64,000 nt of DNA from Dermabacter sp. p3-SID358 (lineage in GTDB: Bacteria; Actinomycetota; Actinomycetes; Actinomycetales; Dermabacteraceae), in NCBI RefSeq assembly GCF_025147465.1, contig NZ_JALXOZ010000005.1:1-64000 (forward strand), read 5' to 3'. A program made the translations under genes and the position numbers. Below are positions 51,254 to 64,000 of this stretch, one piece after another (the first letter of the stretch is position 1; each line of letters starts with the position of its first letter). Under the pieces are notes generated by a model, which was given only the letters and a program-made list of their open reading frames with translations, was not told the DNA's origin and made no database searches.

Positions 51254-52282
51254 ATGGCAAAGAAGGATAAGAAGAACTCCACGAGCAAGAAGCGCGATAA
51301 GAATACGCAGCAGAAGGCGAAGGCGCCCGTGCTCGAGCAGCGCGACAAGATCGTTCTTGACGAGGCGAAGAAGCACCTCAAGGTGAGTGATGCGGCCCTC
51401 GACATCGTTGAAGACGGCACCTTCGTCGATGCTCGCCCGCGTGGGCACGAGCTCGCCCCCGATCTCGAGGGCTTCACCTCCGTGCGCGACCTCTCGACGA
51501 AGGCGCGGCTCGAGTTTGACGGCGATAAGCAGGACGGCAAAGCGATCCTCGCCGCCCGCACCGCGTACTTGAGCGAGCTCCAGGAGCGACTGTGGGCCGA
51601 GCACCGCGACCAAGAAAATGGCCGCCGTGTGCTCCTCGTGATCCAGGGCATGGACACGGCCGGAAAGGGCGGCATTGTGCGGCACGTCGTCGGCGCCGTT
51701 GATCCGCAGGGTGTGCGGATCAAGGGCTTCAAGGCTCCGACGGCAACGGAAAAGAACCGCCACTTCCTGTGGCGTATTCGGCGCGCGCTTCCCGAGCCCG
51801 GCTTCATCGGCGTTTTCGATCGCTCGCACTACGAAGACGTGCTCATTCATCGTGTCCACGGCTGGGCCGACGAAAAAACTCTCGCGAAGCGCTACAGCGA
51901 CATCAACCGGTTCGAGAAGCAGCTTGTGGAGGAGCGCGGCTACGAAGTCGTGAAGGTCATGCTCCACATCTCCAAGGAGGAGCAGTGGGAGCGCCTCTAC
52001 GAGCGTCTCGAGCGTGAGGACAAGCACTGGAAGTTCAACACGGGTGATCTCGATGAGCGCGAGCATTGGGACGAGTACATGGATGCCTACGACGCGGCGA
52101 TTCGCGAAACGCACACGCCGTGGGCTCCGTGGCACGTCGTGCCCGCCGATCGCAAGTGGTACGCGCGGCTCGCCGTTCAGCAGCTGCTGACCGATGCGCT
52201 CGAGCGGATCGCTCCCGCATACCCGAAGGCCGATTTCGACGTGAAGAAGGCCATCAAGCGCATGCAGGAAGAAAAGAAGTAA
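51254..52282 (+). CDS. ppk2: Polyphosphate kinase 2 (PPK2 family)
   Basis: A 342-residue PPK2-family kinase. The Walker A is VIQGMDTAGKGG near residue 138, followed by VDPQGVRIKGFKAPT and FDRSHYEDVLIHRVHGW. It transfers phosphate between polyphosphate and nucleotides. The charged N-terminus (AKKDKKNSTSKKRDKNTQQK) is probably disordered. ATG 51254 (MAKKD) is preferred to GTG 51248. It has no operon partners and precedes the thiol peroxidase by 114 bp. Confidence 0.92.
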   Translation: MAKKDKKNSTSKKRDKNTQQKAKAPVLEQRDKIVLDEAKKHLKVSDAALDIVEDGTFVDARPRGHELAPDLEGFTSVRDLSTKARLEFDGDKQDGKAILAARTAYLSELQERLWAEHRDQENGRRVLLVIQGMDTAGKGGIVRHVVGAVDPQGVRIKGFKAPTATEKNRHFLWRIRRALPEPGFIGVFDRSHYEDVLIHRVHGWADEKTLAKRYSDINRFEKQLVEERGYEVVKVMLHISKEEQWERLYERLEREDKHWKFNTGDLDEREHWDEYMDAYDAAIRETHTPWAPWHVVPADRKWYARLAVQQLLTDALERIAPAYPKADFDVKKAIKRMQEEKK

Positions 52283-52396
52283 GCGCCTCGCCTGACCGGG
52301 CGGTTTTCTGGCAACGGTCAGTTGCCGGCTCTACTGTACGAGACGTACCAGGGCCGCAGAACGCGGCCGCATCAAGCGATGAAAGAAGGATTGACG

Positions 52397-52891
52397 ATGG
52401 CAGACGTGACCATTGAAGGCGCAACCGTGTCGACGAGCGGGGAACTCCCCAAGGTTGGCGATCAGCTTCCCGCATTCATCCTCGCGAATGCCGATCTTGC
52501 CGACGTCACTCTCGACGATTTTGCCGGTAAGCGCATCGTGCTGAACATCTTCCCTTCGGTGGATACCCCCACGTGCCAGGCTCAGCTCCGCACGTTTAAC
52601 AAGCAGGCGTCCTCGCTCGACAACACCGTTGTGATCGGTGTGTCGGTGGACCTTCCGTTCGCGCAGGAGCGCTTCTGTGGCGCCGAGGGCCTGGATGATG
52701 TCCACACATTCTCGGCCTTCCGCTCGAGCTTCGGTAAGGATTACGGCGTGGTTCTTTCCGACGGTGACTTCGCCGGCCTGTTTGCCCGTGCCGTTCTTGT
52801 TGCCGACGAAAACGGGAAGGTTGTGCACTCGCAGCTCGTGCCGAGTGTCGATGATGAGCCCGATTACGAGGCGGCTCTCGCGGCACTGTGA
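52397..52891 (+). CDS. tpx: Thiol peroxidase (Tpx)
   Basis: A 164-residue atypical 2-Cys peroxiredoxin that reduces hydrogen and lipid peroxides with thioredoxin. The peroxidatic cysteine is in FPSVDTPTCQAQLRTFN (near Cys60) and the resolving cysteine in ERFCGAEGLDDVHTFSAFR (near Cys94). Length and sequence are typical. AAGGA precedes the ATG at 52397, and a strong terminator follows. Confidence 0.96.
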   Translation: MADVTIEGATVSTSGELPKVGDQLPAFILANADLADVTLDDFAGKRIVLNIFPSVDTPTCQAQLRTFNKQASSLDNTVVIGVSVDLPFAQERFCGAEGLDDVHTFSAFRSSFGKDYGVVLSDGDFAGLFARAVLVADENGKVVHSQLVPSVDDEPDYEAALAAL

Positions 52892-52909
52892 TGTCACGAC
52901 TCTGATGAA

Positions 52910-52938
52910 AACGCCCCGGCCTCGCCGGGGCGTTTTTT
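52910..52938 (+). terminator. Rho-independent terminator after tpx
   Basis: CGCCCCGGC and GCCGGGGCG form a 9-bp GC stem around CTC, followed by TTTTTT. It stands about 20 bp after the tpx stop codon. Confidence 0.95.
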
Positions 52939-53039
52939 GTGAAAGCTCAGGTGACTGTACGGCCTTACGGATTCGTGAGCCACGAGACAGCCTTAACGGT
53001 TCCTTGACGCATAGGGCCGGGCTAGACTCGTCGGTCGTG

Positions 53040-54950
53040 ATGACAACTCACGCCCGTTCACAAGGAATTTTTGCACTGTCCGTCGCCGCCGTCGGCGTTG
53101 TCTTCGGCGACATCGGCACTTCCCCGATTTACGCATTCCAAGCGCTTTTCACAGAGGCTGACGGCCACCCGCTTCCCCCCGATCCCCAGCATATTTTTGG
53201 CGCGTTGTCCCTCGTGCTATGGGCAGTGACCTTCACGGTCACCATCAAGTACATAGGTGTGCTACTTCGCGCCGACAATGACGGCGAGGGTGGCGAGCTC
53301 TCGCTCACGGCGCTTCTGACATCCGTCCTGTCGAGCGCGCGTTCGCGAGGTCTGCTCGGCGTGGTGATGGTGCTCGGTATGTGTGCGGCGGGTTTGTTTT
53401 ACGGCGATTCGCTCATCACCCCGGCCATCTCGATCCTGTCGGCGGTCGAGGGGCTCGAGGAAGCTTCGCCCGCAATGGGCCCGCTCGTCGTGCCCATCGC
53501 CCTTGGGCTCGTGCTTGCCTTGTTCAGCATTCAGCGGTGGGGAACGGGCGTTGTGGGCCGCGCGTTCGGGCCCGTCATGATCGTGTGGTTCCTTGTGATC
53601 GCGGCCTTCGGCGTGCTGTCGATCGTGAAGACTCCGGAAATCCTCGGGGCGCTTTCCCCGCATCATGCTCTAGGCTTCATCGTGACGGAACCGCTCTTGG
53701 CGTTCTTCGCGCTAGGCGCTGTTGTGCTGACGGTGACGGGAGCAGAGGCCCTGTATGCGGATATGGGGCACTTTGGGCGAGGGCCGATCGCGAGGGCATG
53801 GTTTGCGCTCGTCTTCCCGTGCCTCGCACTTAACTATCTGGGGCAAGGGGCCCTGGTTTTGCGCGAACGCAGCGCGAGCCACCCGTTCTACGATCTTGTG
53901 CCTCACTCCCTGCAGTTTCCAGTCGTCATCCTCGCGACTCTCGCGACGATCATCGCCTCACAGGCCGTGATTGCGGGGGCGTTCAGCGTGTCGATGCAGG
54001 CCCAGCGGTTGGGGCTTCTTCCGCGCCTCACGCATAGGTACACGAGCGAACACAAGGGGCAGGTGTATGTGCCCGGTGTGAACTGGTTACTGTGCGTGGG
54101 GGCGCTCGTGCTCATCCTTGCCTTCCGCTCCTCGCAGGGGCTCTCGAGCGCGTACGGCATCGCCGTTTCGGGCTCCTTTCTGCTTTCGACCTCGCTTCTT
54201 TTCCTCTACTTCCGCCACGTGAAAGAGTGGGTGCTGTGGAAGGCGATCCTCGTGTGCGCAATGTTTGCGAGTGCCGAAATCTTCCTGTTCGCAGCGAATG
54301 CCGCGAAGGTGCTCACGGGTGGTTGGATCCCGCTCGCCGTTTCCGTGTTGTGCATTGCGACGATGCACGTGTGGCGTACCGGCGCTGACAGGCTTCGCGA
54401 GCGTCGCAAAGACCTGAGCGGCACGTGGGAAGAGTTCGTATCGCGCACCGAAAAGAAGCAGCTTCAGAAGCTTCCGGGAACCGTCGTTTACCTTCACCAG
54501 GACGTGACGACTCCGCCGCTCGCGCTCCTTACGCAAACGCGCGTGAACCGCGCACTCCATTCGCGCGTGGTGATCGCTGAGGTGACGACCGAACCGGTCC
54601 CGCGCGTGAGCGCGCAGGAGAGAATCCAGGTAGTTGACGTTCCGGGTGTGCCCGACGGGGTTGAGTGTGTGCATCTGCACTTCGGTTTCAAGGAACACCT
54701 CGACGTGCCGAAGGCGATGCGGCTCCTTGCTTCGTGTGAAGATGCGACCGAGCGCTGGAGCAATCAGCGCCTCAAGAGCACGTGGTTTGTCACGGCGCGC
54801 GCGAACCTCGTGCTCGCACCCGCGTCTTTCACGACTCTCGTCGCGAAGAAGTTTTTCCGCGTGATGTTCAAGAATCAGGCGCGTGCAAGCGACCACTTCC
54901 ACTTGCCGGTCGCACGCACGATGGGTGTCGAGACGGACCTGCGGTTTTAG
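53040..54950 (+). CDS. kup: Potassium transporter Kup
   Basis: A 636-residue Kup/HAK-type potassium uptake system. The N-terminal AAVGVVFGDIGTSPIYAFQA is diagnostic, then twelve hydrophobic segments, including AGLFYGDSLITPAISILSAV. A long cytosolic C-terminus (about residues 460-636) is normal. ATG 53040 overlaps a GTG three bases upstream. No riboswitch was recognised before it. It ends 18 bp before the convergent isocitrate dehydrogenase gene. Confidence 0.95.
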   Translation: MTTHARSQGIFALSVAAVGVVFGDIGTSPIYAFQALFTEADGHPLPPDPQHIFGALSLVLWAVTFTVTIKYIGVLLRADNDGEGGELSLTALLTSVLSSARSRGLLGVVMVLGMCAAGLFYGDSLITPAISILSAVEGLEEASPAMGPLVVPIALGLVLALFSIQRWGTGVVGRAFGPVMIVWFLVIAAFGVLSIVKTPEILGALSPHHALGFIVTEPLLAFFALGAVVLTVTGAEALYADMGHFGRGPIARAWFALVFPCLALNYLGQGALVLRERSASHPFYDLVPHSLQFPVVILATLATIIASQAVIAGAFSVSMQAQRLGLLPRLTHRYTSEHKGQVYVPGVNWLLCVGALVLILAFRSSQGLSSAYGIAVSGSFLLSTSLLFLYFRHVKEWVLWKAILVCAMFASAEIFLFAANAAKVLTGGWIPLAVSVLCIATMHVWRTGADRLRERRKDLSGTWEEFVSRTEKKQLQKLPGTVVYLHQDVTTPPLALLTQTRVNRALHSRVVIAEVTTEPVPRVSAQERIQVVDVPGVPDGVECVHLHFGFKEHLDVPKAMRLLASCEDATERWSNQRLKSTWFVTARANLVLAPASFTTLVAKKFFRVMFKNQARASDHFHLPVARTMGVETDLRF

Positions 54951-54968
54951 AGCCGGGGCAAGCCCGGG

Positions 54969-57242
<2,274 letters not shown>

Positions 57243-57281
57243 TCAAACGTACCAGGAGGAGGGGAAGCGAGCGGGCGGTGC

Positions 57282-58055
57282 TCAGCCGCCGAGTGCCCAG
57301 AGGCTCGTCGCCATGATGAGTCCCCCTATCGCGCACCACCCGAGGGTGCCTTTGAACCGTATGTGGGTGTAGGCGAGCGGAAGGAGTTCGACCACGCTGA
57401 TCGCGATCATGACGCCCGCAATCAGGGGGTTCGCCCATTCGAGATTCGCGGCTTTACCCGTGAGAGTGAGGATCCCGTAGAGCGCGAGCGCGCCGATGGG
57501 TTCGGAAAGGCCCGAAAGCGCGGTCGCGGCAATTGCTTTTGTGCGTGAGCCGGTTGCGTGGAGTATGGGTGCGGCAACGGCGACGCCCTCGGGAATGTTG
57601 TGCAGCGCAATCGCGGCAGCGAGCGGGAGTGCGAATTCGACACCCTGGAGGGCGCTCGAAAACGTTGCGAAGCCCTCTGGGATGTTGTGCGCGGTGAGGG
57701 CGAGGGCCGTGAAGAGACCTGTGCGCACAAGCGCGCGTGTGGAGGCGGGGTCCGACGCCTGCCCGGCTTCTCGAGCTGCCTTGGCCGAGCGCTGCTCCCA
57801 CACGCGCGAGCTGAAGTCGAGCACTCCGACGATCACGAGCCCCACGGCGGCATACGTGAGTGCAGGGGTCGCCCCGAGTTCGTCAAAGGAGTGGGGGAGG
57901 AGCTCGAGTACGCTCACGGTGAGCATCGCGCCCGCGGCGAAGGCAAGAGCGGCGCCGAGGGCTTTCGGTTCTCGGGCGCGCTCGCTCAGGGCTATGAGGG
58001 AGCCGAGAATCGTCGCGAGCCCGGCGATTGTCGTGAGGGTGAGCGCGGTCAGCAT
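57282..58055 (-). CDS. ZIP-family metal transporter
   Basis: A 257-residue ZIP (zinc/iron) transporter with eight hydrophobic segments. The two metal-binding helices carry ALTAHNIPEGFATFSSALQG and ALHNIPEGVAVAAPI. The loop between early helices (SRVWEQRSAKAAREAGQASD) is short. The ATG at 58055 is preferred to a TTG at 58073. An AT-rich stretch (TTGATAATTTTTCTCAA) directly upstream is an imperfect palindrome and might be a metal-regulator site. It follows pfkA by about 50 bp. Confidence 0.92.
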   Translation of the reverse strand: MLTALTLTTIAGLATILGSLIALSERAREPKALGAALAFAAGAMLTVSVLELLPHSFDELGATPALTYAAVGLVIVGVLDFSSRVWEQRSAKAAREAGQASDPASTRALVRTGLFTALALTAHNIPEGFATFSSALQGVEFALPLAAAIALHNIPEGVAVAAPILHATGSRTKAIAATALSGLSEPIGALALYGILTLTGKAANLEWANPLIAGVMIAISVVELLPLAYTHIRFKGTLGWCAIGGLIMATSLWALGG

Positions 58056-58106
58056 ATTGAGAAAAATTATCAAAAAGCTAACCGTGGGTGCAAGCTCCCG
58101 GTGTGT

Positions 58107-59141
58107 CTAGCCGAAGAGGACGCGCACCTCGTCCCAGCGAGACTTCGGCACGCGCTTGACCGAATCGATCGCTTCGGTAAGGGGCTCATTGACAATGTCC
58201 GTCCCTCGAAGCGACACCATGCGGCCGAAGCCCCCTTCATGGACGAGATCGATCGCTGCCATACCGAAACGGGTGGCCAGAACGCGGTCGTACGCGTTGG
58301 GCTCGCCACCGCGCTGGATATGCCCGAGCACGGTTGCGCGGGTTTCGATTCCCGTGGCCTCTTCGATGTATGGAGCGAGACGCTGCGCAACACCGCCGAG
58401 GATTGGTCGCCCGAATTCATCCATTTCGTAGTCCATGAAGTCCGCTGGTGCATCTTTCGGGACATAGCCCTCGGCGACCACGACGAGAGGGGAGCGGCGC
58501 TTGGAGCGTGCGGCACGCTGCGCGACGTACTCGCAGATTTCCTCGATCGAGAGGGGGAATTCGGGAATGCAAATGACGTGTGCGCCCGCGGCCATACCCG
58601 AGTGGAGCGCGATCCAGCCGACGCTGCGGCCCATCACCTCGGCGACCATGCAGCGGTGGTGGCTGTTGCCCGTCATGCGCAATCGGTCGAGGTTTTCCGT
58701 CGCGATGTCGACCGCGGTGTTGAACCCGAAGGTGTAGTCGGTCGCATCAAGATCGTTGTCGACCGTCTTTGGAACGCCCACAACGGGGATCCCGGCTTCG
58801 GCGAGACGATTGGCGGTGTAAAGCGTGCCGTCGCCTCCGATGGCAATGAGGGCATCGACCTCGTGGTCCTCGAGGACTTTCCGCACGCCGTCCGCACCGC
58901 CGCCGTCCTCGTGGAACGGATTGACGCGCGAAGTGCCGAGGATCGTGCCGCCCTGGCGACCAATGCCTCGCACGAGTCGGCGGGGGATGGGAATGAACTC
59001 GTCGTCGCGCACGCCCTTCCAACCGTCGAGATACCCCACGAACTCATCCTCGTAGATCGAGTCCCCCTTGAGCACGGCTCCGCGGATCACCGCGTTGAGC
59101 CCTGGGCAGTCGCCGCCAGAAGTCAGAATGCCGACCTTCAT
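58107..59141 (-). CDS. pfkA: 6-phosphofructokinase
   Basis: A 344-residue phosphofructokinase that makes fructose 1,6-bisphosphate. Key motifs are GILTSGGDCPGLNAVIRG at the start, LIAIGGDGTLYTANRL and VVGVPKTVDNDLDATDYTFGF, then ARSKRRSPLVVVAEGY. Glycine in GGDG favours ATP as donor, as in actinobacterial members of this clade with KTVDND. It is in the actinobacterial group III-like clade by this pattern (family knowledge). The start is ATG 59141. The ZIP gene follows in the same direction. Confidence 0.95.
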   Translation of the reverse strand: MKVGILTSGGDCPGLNAVIRGAVLKGDSIYEDEFVGYLDGWKGVRDDEFIPIPRRLVRGIGRQGGTILGTSRVNPFHEDGGGADGVRKVLEDHEVDALIAIGGDGTLYTANRLAEAGIPVVGVPKTVDNDLDATDYTFGFNTAVDIATENLDRLRMTGNSHHRCMVAEVMGRSVGWIALHSGMAAGAHVICIPEFPLSIEEICEYVAQRAARSKRRSPLVVVAEGYVPKDAPADFMDYEMDEFGRPILGGVAQRLAPYIEEATGIETRATVLGHIQRGGEPNAYDRVLATRFGMAAIDLVHEGGFGRMVSLRGTDIVNEPLTEAIDSVKRVPKSRWDEVRVLFG

Positions 59142-59254
59142 GTCACTCTCTTTCGGTTGTGCCTTTCGCCACGTCCATCCTAATTAATGTGGCACGGGAC
59201 CCTAGGACGAGACCACGAGGTGAAATGCGCCCCTATGACGCGTCTCGGTGGTAA

Positions 59255-60091
<837 letters not shown>

Positions 60092-60106
60092 GTAGTTTTC
60101 GGACGC

Positions 60107-60142
60107 AAAAATGGGGCTCCGCTTCGGCGGGGCCCCATTTTT
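60107..60142. terminator. Bidirectional terminator between butA and pgi
   Basis: AAAAATGGGGC (60107-60117) and GCCCCATTTTT (60132-60142) pair perfectly. The A and T runs give a terminator in both directions for the two convergent genes. Confidence 0.93.
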
Positions 60143-60155
60143 ATATGAGAAGGGT

Positions 60156-61847
60156 TCAGGCACGGTGGGCGCGGTAGTACTCGATGAGCTGGCGCGTCGA
60201 GGCATCCTGCTCGGCGAGAACCGCTTCGTCGCCAGCGACGGCGTTCGTGAGCTGCTTCGCGAGCTGCTTGCCGAGTTCGACGCCCCACTGGTCGAAGCTG
60301 TTAATGCCCCACACGGCACCCTGCACAAACGTGATGTGCTCGTAGAGGGCGATCAGCTGGCCCAGAACGCTCGGAGTGAGCGCGCTCGCCATGATCGAGG
60401 TGGTCGGACGGTCACCCGCGAAAACGCGTGCCGGCACGAGAGATCCCCTCGTTCCCTCCGCTTCGACTTCTTCGGCGGTCTTGCCGAAGGCGAGCGCCTT
60501 CGTTTGGGCGAAGAAGTTCGCGAGGAAAAGCTCGTGGACATCGGTCTCGCCGTCCTTGAGCGCGTAGGTCGGGTTCGCGAACGCGATGAAATCCGCAGGG
60601 ATGAGGCGCGTGCCCTGGTGGATGAGCTGATAAAAAGCATGCTGGCCGTTGGTTCCCGGCTCGCCCCAGAAGATCTCGCCGGTCTCGACGGTCACGGGGG
60701 AACCGTCGTAGCGCACGGCTTTGCCGTTGGACTCCATCGTGAGTTGCTGGAGGTAGGCGGGGAAACGGTGGAGGAACTGGCTGTAGGGGAGAACAGCGTG
60801 GGTTTCGGCGCCGAGGAAGTTGACGTTCCAGATGTTGAGCAGGCCCATGAGGAGCGGCACGTTCTGCTCGGGAGCAGCCGTGCGGAAGTGCTCATCCATC
60901 GCGTGGAAGCCGCCGAGGAACTCCTCGAAAGCCTCGGGGCCGAACACGACCGCGAGAATGGTCCCGATTGCCGAATCAACCGAGTAGCGGCCGCCGACCC
61001 AGTTCCAGAAGCCAAAGGCGTTTGCCGGGTCGATGCCGAACTCCTCGACCTTGTCGAGCGCGGTAGAGACGGCAACGAAGTGCTTCGCAACGGCCTCGGC
61101 ATCGCTCGATTCGGCGACGCCGGCAGCGTGAAGGCCCTCGAGCAGCCACGCGCGCACGAGCTTCGCGTTCGTGATGGTTTCGAGAGTGGTGAAGGTCTTG
61201 GACGCGACGATCACGAGGGTCGTTTCGGGATCGAGATCGCGGGTCGTCTCGCCCACATCGGTCGGGTCGATATTCGAAATGAAGCGTGCCTCGATACCAG
61301 CGTCGGCGAGCGGGCGCAGTGCCTCGTACACCATGACCGGGCCCAGATCGGAGCCGCCGATACCAACGTTGACGACGGTTTCGATCTTCTTGCCCGTGAC
61401 GCCGGTCCACTCGCCGCTGCGCACCTTGTTCGCGAAGGCGTAGATGCGATCGAGGACCTCGCGGACGTCGCCGTCAACATTTTGGCCGTCAACCTCGAGC
61501 GCGGGTGTGGCACCCTTCGGCCTGCGCAGGGCCGTGTGCAAAACCGCGCGGTCCTCGGTCGTGTTGATGTGCTCGCCCGCGAACATCGCGTCGCGGCGCT
61601 CGGTTACGCCTGTTTCTTTGGCGAGATCGAGAAGAAGTCCGACGGTGTCTTCGGATACGAGGTTCTTGGAAAGATCGACGAAGAGGTCCGCCGCCTCAAA
61701 ACTCAGGTTCTTCGCGCGATCGGGGTTTTCCTCGAACGTCTCGCGCAGGCCCTTACCGAGCATGCCGTCATGTTCTTCGAGGCGCTGCCAGGCCTCAGTG
61801 GTCGTGGGATCAACGGGGGCAGGTGCAGGGTTGGTATTTTCGCTCAT
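60156..61847 (-). CDS. pgi: Glucose-6-phosphate isomerase
   Basis: A 563-residue phosphoglucose isomerase for glycolysis and gluconeogenesis. Motifs are [38 protein letters not shown] and [19 protein letters not shown]. The length is normal. ATG 61847 (MSENTN) is chosen over the longer frame to 61895. It stands alone, convergent with the reductase gene. Confidence 0.97.
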   Translation of the reverse strand: MSENTNPAPAPVDPTTTEAWQRLEEHDGMLGKGLRETFEENPDRAKNLSFEAADLFVDLSKNLVSEDTVGLLLDLAKETGVTERRDAMFAGEHINTTEDRAVLHTALRRPKGATPALEVDGQNVDGDVREVLDRIYAFANKVRSGEWTGVTGKKIETVVNVGIGGSDLGPVMVYEALRPLADAGIEARFISNIDPTDVGETTRDLDPETTLVIVASKTFTTLETITNAKLVRAWLLEGLHAAGVAESSDAEAVAKHFVAVSTALDKVEEFGIDPANAFGFWNWVGGRYSVDSAIGTILAVVFGPEAFEEFLGGFHAMDEHFRTAAPEQNVPLLMGLLNIWNVNFLGAETHAVLPYSQFLHRFPAYLQQLTMESNGKAVRYDGSPVTVETGEIFWGEPGTNGQHAFYQLIHQGTRLIPADFIAFANPTYALKDGETDVHELFLANFFAQTKALAFGKTAEEVEAEGTRGSLVPARVFAGDRPTTSIMASALTPSVLGQLIALYEHITFVQGAVWGINSFDQWGVELGKQLAKQLTNAVAGDEAVLAEQDASTRQLIEYYRAHRA

Positions 61848-62024
61848 GATTCCATTGTGATCCTTCAGTCTGTGAGGCAGATTTCTATTCGTCACGTGAG
61901 AGCCCGCACGCGGTAGCTCATAGGCGAGGACGCGCTACCATGAATCGGGCGCGCGTGGGCCAGGCAAGCGTCGGACCCCCACACCTCACGAGACTTCCGC
62001 CGATCCCGAACAGATAAGGCTCCC

Positions 62025-63941
62025 ATGACCATTCAGTACCGCTCCGACCTTCGAAACGTCGCGATTGTTGCGCACGTTGATCACGGCAAAACGACCCTCG
62101 TGGATGCCATGCTCCGCCAGGGCGGCGCGTTCGGTGAACGCGACAAGGTAGACGAGCGTGCGATGGACTCCGGCGATCTCGAGCGCGAAAAGGGCATTAC
62201 GATCCTCGCGAAGAACACCGCGATCCACTATTCGGGCCCCACGGCCGCGGAAATCGGGCACCCCGAAGGCATCACGATTAACGTGATCGATACCCCGGGC
62301 CACGCCGACTTCGGCGGCGAAGTGGAGCGCGGCCTTTCTATGGTCGATGGGGTCGTGCTCCTCGTAGACGCCTCGGAAGGGCCGCTCCCGCAGACCCGCT
62401 TCGTGCTGCGCAAGGCGCTCGCCGCGAACCTTCCCGTCATTATCGTCGTCAACAAGGTTGATCGCCCCGACGCCCGCATCGACGCGGTCGTTAATGAGAC
62501 GACCGACCTCCTCCTCGGCCTTGCGGAAGACCTCTCCCAGGACAACGCTGACATCGATTTCGATGCGCTTCTTGACGTTCCCGTCATCTACGCCTCGGGT
62601 AAAGCCGGGCGCGCGAGCGTGAACAAGCCCGCCGATGGTGAGCTTCCCGACTCCGAAACCGTCGAGCCCCTCTTCAAGACGATCCTCGAGTCGATCCCCG
62701 CGCCCGAATACGACGACGAGATGCCTCTCCAGGCGCACGTCACGAACCTTGACGCCTCGCCCTTCCTCGGGCGCCTCGCGCTTTTGCGCATTGAAAATGG
62801 TGAGCTCAAGAAGGGGCAGCAAGTTGCGTGGGCAACCCGCCACGGCGATATTAAGAGCGTCAAGGTCACCGAACTCCTTGAGACCAAGGGCCTCTCGCGC
62901 GAGCCGATGACCCGTACTGCGCGCCCGGGCGACATCGTCGCCGTTGCGGGCATCCCCGAGATCATGATCGGCGAGACCCTCACCGACCTCGAAGATCCGC
63001 GCCCGCTCCCACTCATCACCGTGGATGATCCGGCGATCTCGATGACGATTGGCATTAACACCTCGCCGATCGCCGGCAAGGTCAAGGGGCACAAACTCAC
63101 CGCCCGCCAGGTCAAGGATCGACTCGACGCCGAGCTCGTGGGCAACGTGTCCCTCAAAGTTCTGCCCACCGATCGCCCCGATGCGTGGGAGGTTCAGGGT
63201 CGAGGCGAGCTTGCGCTCGCAATCCTCGTCGAGCAAATGCGCCGCGAGGGCTTCGAGCTGACCGTCGGCAAACCCCAAGTGCTCACGCGCGAGATCGACG
63301 GCGTGAAGTGCGAGCCCATCGAACGCATGACAATCGACGTTCCCGAAGAGTACCTCGGCACCGTCACGCAGCTCATGGCGTCGCGAAAGGGCCGCATGGA
63401 AACGATGAACAACCACGGCTCCGGCTGGGTGCGCATGGAGTTCCTCGTGCCCGCACGCGGCCTCATCGGGTTCCGCTCGCGCTTCATGACCGAAACGCGC
63501 GGAACGGGCATCGCTTCGTCGATCGCCGACGGCTTCGAACCGTGGGTAGGCCCGATCGAGTTCCGCAACACCGGCTCGCTCGTTGCTGACCGCGCGGGTG
63601 CCGTGACCCCCTACGCGATGATCAACCTCCAAGAGCGCGGCTCCTTCTTCGTCGAGCCGACCTCCGAGGTGTACCAGGGCCAGGTCGTTGGCGAAAACTC
63701 CCGTAACGAGGAGATGGACGTCAACATCACGAAGGAAAAGAAGCTCACGAACATGCGCTCCGCGACCGCGGACGCGTTCGAGAACCTCATCCCGCCGCGC
63801 AAGCTCACCCTCGAAGAGTCGCTCGAGTTCGCCGCTGAGGACGAGTGCGTCGAGGTCACGCCCGAGATCGTGCGCATCCGCAAGGTTGTCCTCGATCCCA
63901 CCGAGCGTGCCCGTGCGCGCGCACGCGCCCGCAACTCCTGA
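62025..63941 (+). CDS. typA: Ribosome-associated GTPase TypA/BipA
   Basis: A 638-residue translational GTPase. G1 is [10 protein letters not shown]2 lies near EKGITI, G3 is DTPGHADF and G4 is NKVD. The C-terminal BipA signature [20 protein letters not shown] is conserved. BipA acts in ribosome assembly and stress adaptation. ATG 62025 is followed by [11 protein letters not shown] further gene begins 15 bp after its stop. Confidence 0.97.
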   Translation: MTIQYRSDLRNVAIVAHVDHGKTTLVDAMLRQGGAFGERDKVDERAMDSGDLEREKGITILAKNTAIHYSGPTAAEIGHPEGITINVIDTPGHADFGGEVERGLSMVDGVVLLVDASEGPLPQTRFVLRKALAANLPVIIVVNKVDRPDARIDAVVNETTDLLLGLAEDLSQDNADIDFDALLDVPVIYASGKAGRASVNKPADGELPDSETVEPLFKTILESIPAPEYDDEMPLQAHVTNLDASPFLGRLALLRIENGELKKGQQVAWATRHGDIKSVKVTELLETKGLSREPMTRTARPGDIVAVAGIPEIMIGETLTDLEDPRPLPLITVDDPAISMTIGINTSPIAGKVKGHKLTARQVKDRLDAELVGNVSLKVLPTDRPDAWEVQGRGELALAILVEQMRREGFELTVGKPQVLTREIDGVKCEPIERMTIDVPEEYLGTVTQLMASRKGRMETMNNHGSGWVRMEFLVPARGLIGFRSRFMTETRGTGIASSIADGFEPWVGPIEFRNTGSLVADRAGAVTPYAMINLQERGSFFVEPTSEVYQGQVVGENSRNEEMDVNITKEKKLTNMRSATADAFENLIPPRKLTLEESLEFAAEDECVEVTPEIVRIRKVVLDPTERARARARARNS

Positions 63942-63956
63942 GCTGGGGACTAATCC

Positions 63957-64000
63957 ATGAACTCGAAGGACCCGAACGGTGGTGGCATCTTTGTCGATGG
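63957..64000 (+). CDS. Start of an unidentified gene, cut by the window end
   Basis: ATG at 63957 opens MNSKDPNGGGIFVD and runs out of the window. It follows typA by 15 bp and is probably in the same operon. Only 14 codons are visible, so no function can be given. Confidence 0.5.
   Translation, partial: MNSKDPNGGGIFVD

Noticed and set aside
52939..53039. A c-di-AMP riboswitch before kup
   Set aside because: The 100-bp leader shows none of the conserved helices that I know for the ydaO element.
57558..59183. 541-codon plus-strand frame across the ZIP and pfkA genes
   Set aside because: It spans two real genes on the other strand and their gap, which no single real gene would do.
61986..63632. 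548-codon minus-strand frame opposite typA
   Set aside because: Antisense shadow of a strongly conserved gene, with no ribosome-binding site or family character.

Overview
The window is a high-GC (roughly 60-65 %) actinobacterial chromosome segment. Monomeric isocitrate dehydrogenase, a DUF222/HNH protein, PPK2, ThrE and PRC-barrel/DUF2382 genes, GTG starts and short or leaderless 5' ends all point to Actinomycetota. An Erm(X) determinant and a Corynebacterium-like plasmid replicase point to a skin/mucosal coryneform. A Dermabacter-like host is my best guess, but it is only a guess. No rRNA or tRNA genes and no CRISPR array were seen.

The left ~37 kb is accessory DNA built from modules. (1) 19-3822: a copper efflux operon on the minus strand (copZ, a secreted His-rich protein, copA, a YHS protein) behind a promoter with two copper-operator-like palindromes. 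(2) About 3.9-13.5 kb: remains of a mobilisable plasmid of lower GC, with a replicase, an N-truncated MobV-type relaxase, a 1.5-kb field of inverted repeats, an excisionase-like HTH protein, a ~350-bp tandem duplication carrying many TTTCGTA elements, then erm(X) with an intact leader peptide and attenuator, and a methylase fragment. (3) 13.7-18.1 kb: a cadmium/lead efflux pair (cmtR-like, cadA-like), a VOC protein, a BrnT/RHH-like toxin-antitoxin pair and a small HNH protein. (4) 18.1-27.3 kb: a copper module with broken serine recombinase, IS3 fragment, broken TlpA-like and multicopper oxidase genes, cueP, copR-copS with a CopR box, an HMA protein, CopB-type ATPase and DUF305 protein. (5) 27.3-37.4 kb: a UvrA-like ABC ATPase with a TetR regulator, a frameshifted GAP-family gene, an iron-boxed siderophore uptake operon and a second VOC gene.

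The most striking pattern is a 21-bp sequence encoding the C-terminal peptide VEFRFNV (or a close variant), followed by a stop codon, found five times (13702, 16440, 17472, 18046, 26966). It sits at module borders, and two copies are followed directly by remnants of the same serine recombinase. I read this as repeated site-specific accretion of cargo modules at one kind of attachment site. That is an inference.

From about 37.4 kb to the end the sequence looks like ordinary chromosome: a methyltransferase, TPR and GNAT proteins, a PRC-barrel stress protein, phosphate transporter, ThrE exporter, DUF222/HNH protein, phosphoribosyltransferase, DUF808 membrane protein, MFS exporter, PPK2, thiol peroxidase, Kup potassium transporter, isocitrate dehydrogenase, ZIP transporter, phosphofructokinase, a 2,3-butanediol dehydrogenase-like SDR, glucose-6-phosphate isomerase and the BipA/TypA GTPase. 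Together the accessory part gives macrolide resistance, two independent copper detoxification systems, cadmium/lead efflux and siderophore-iron uptake.
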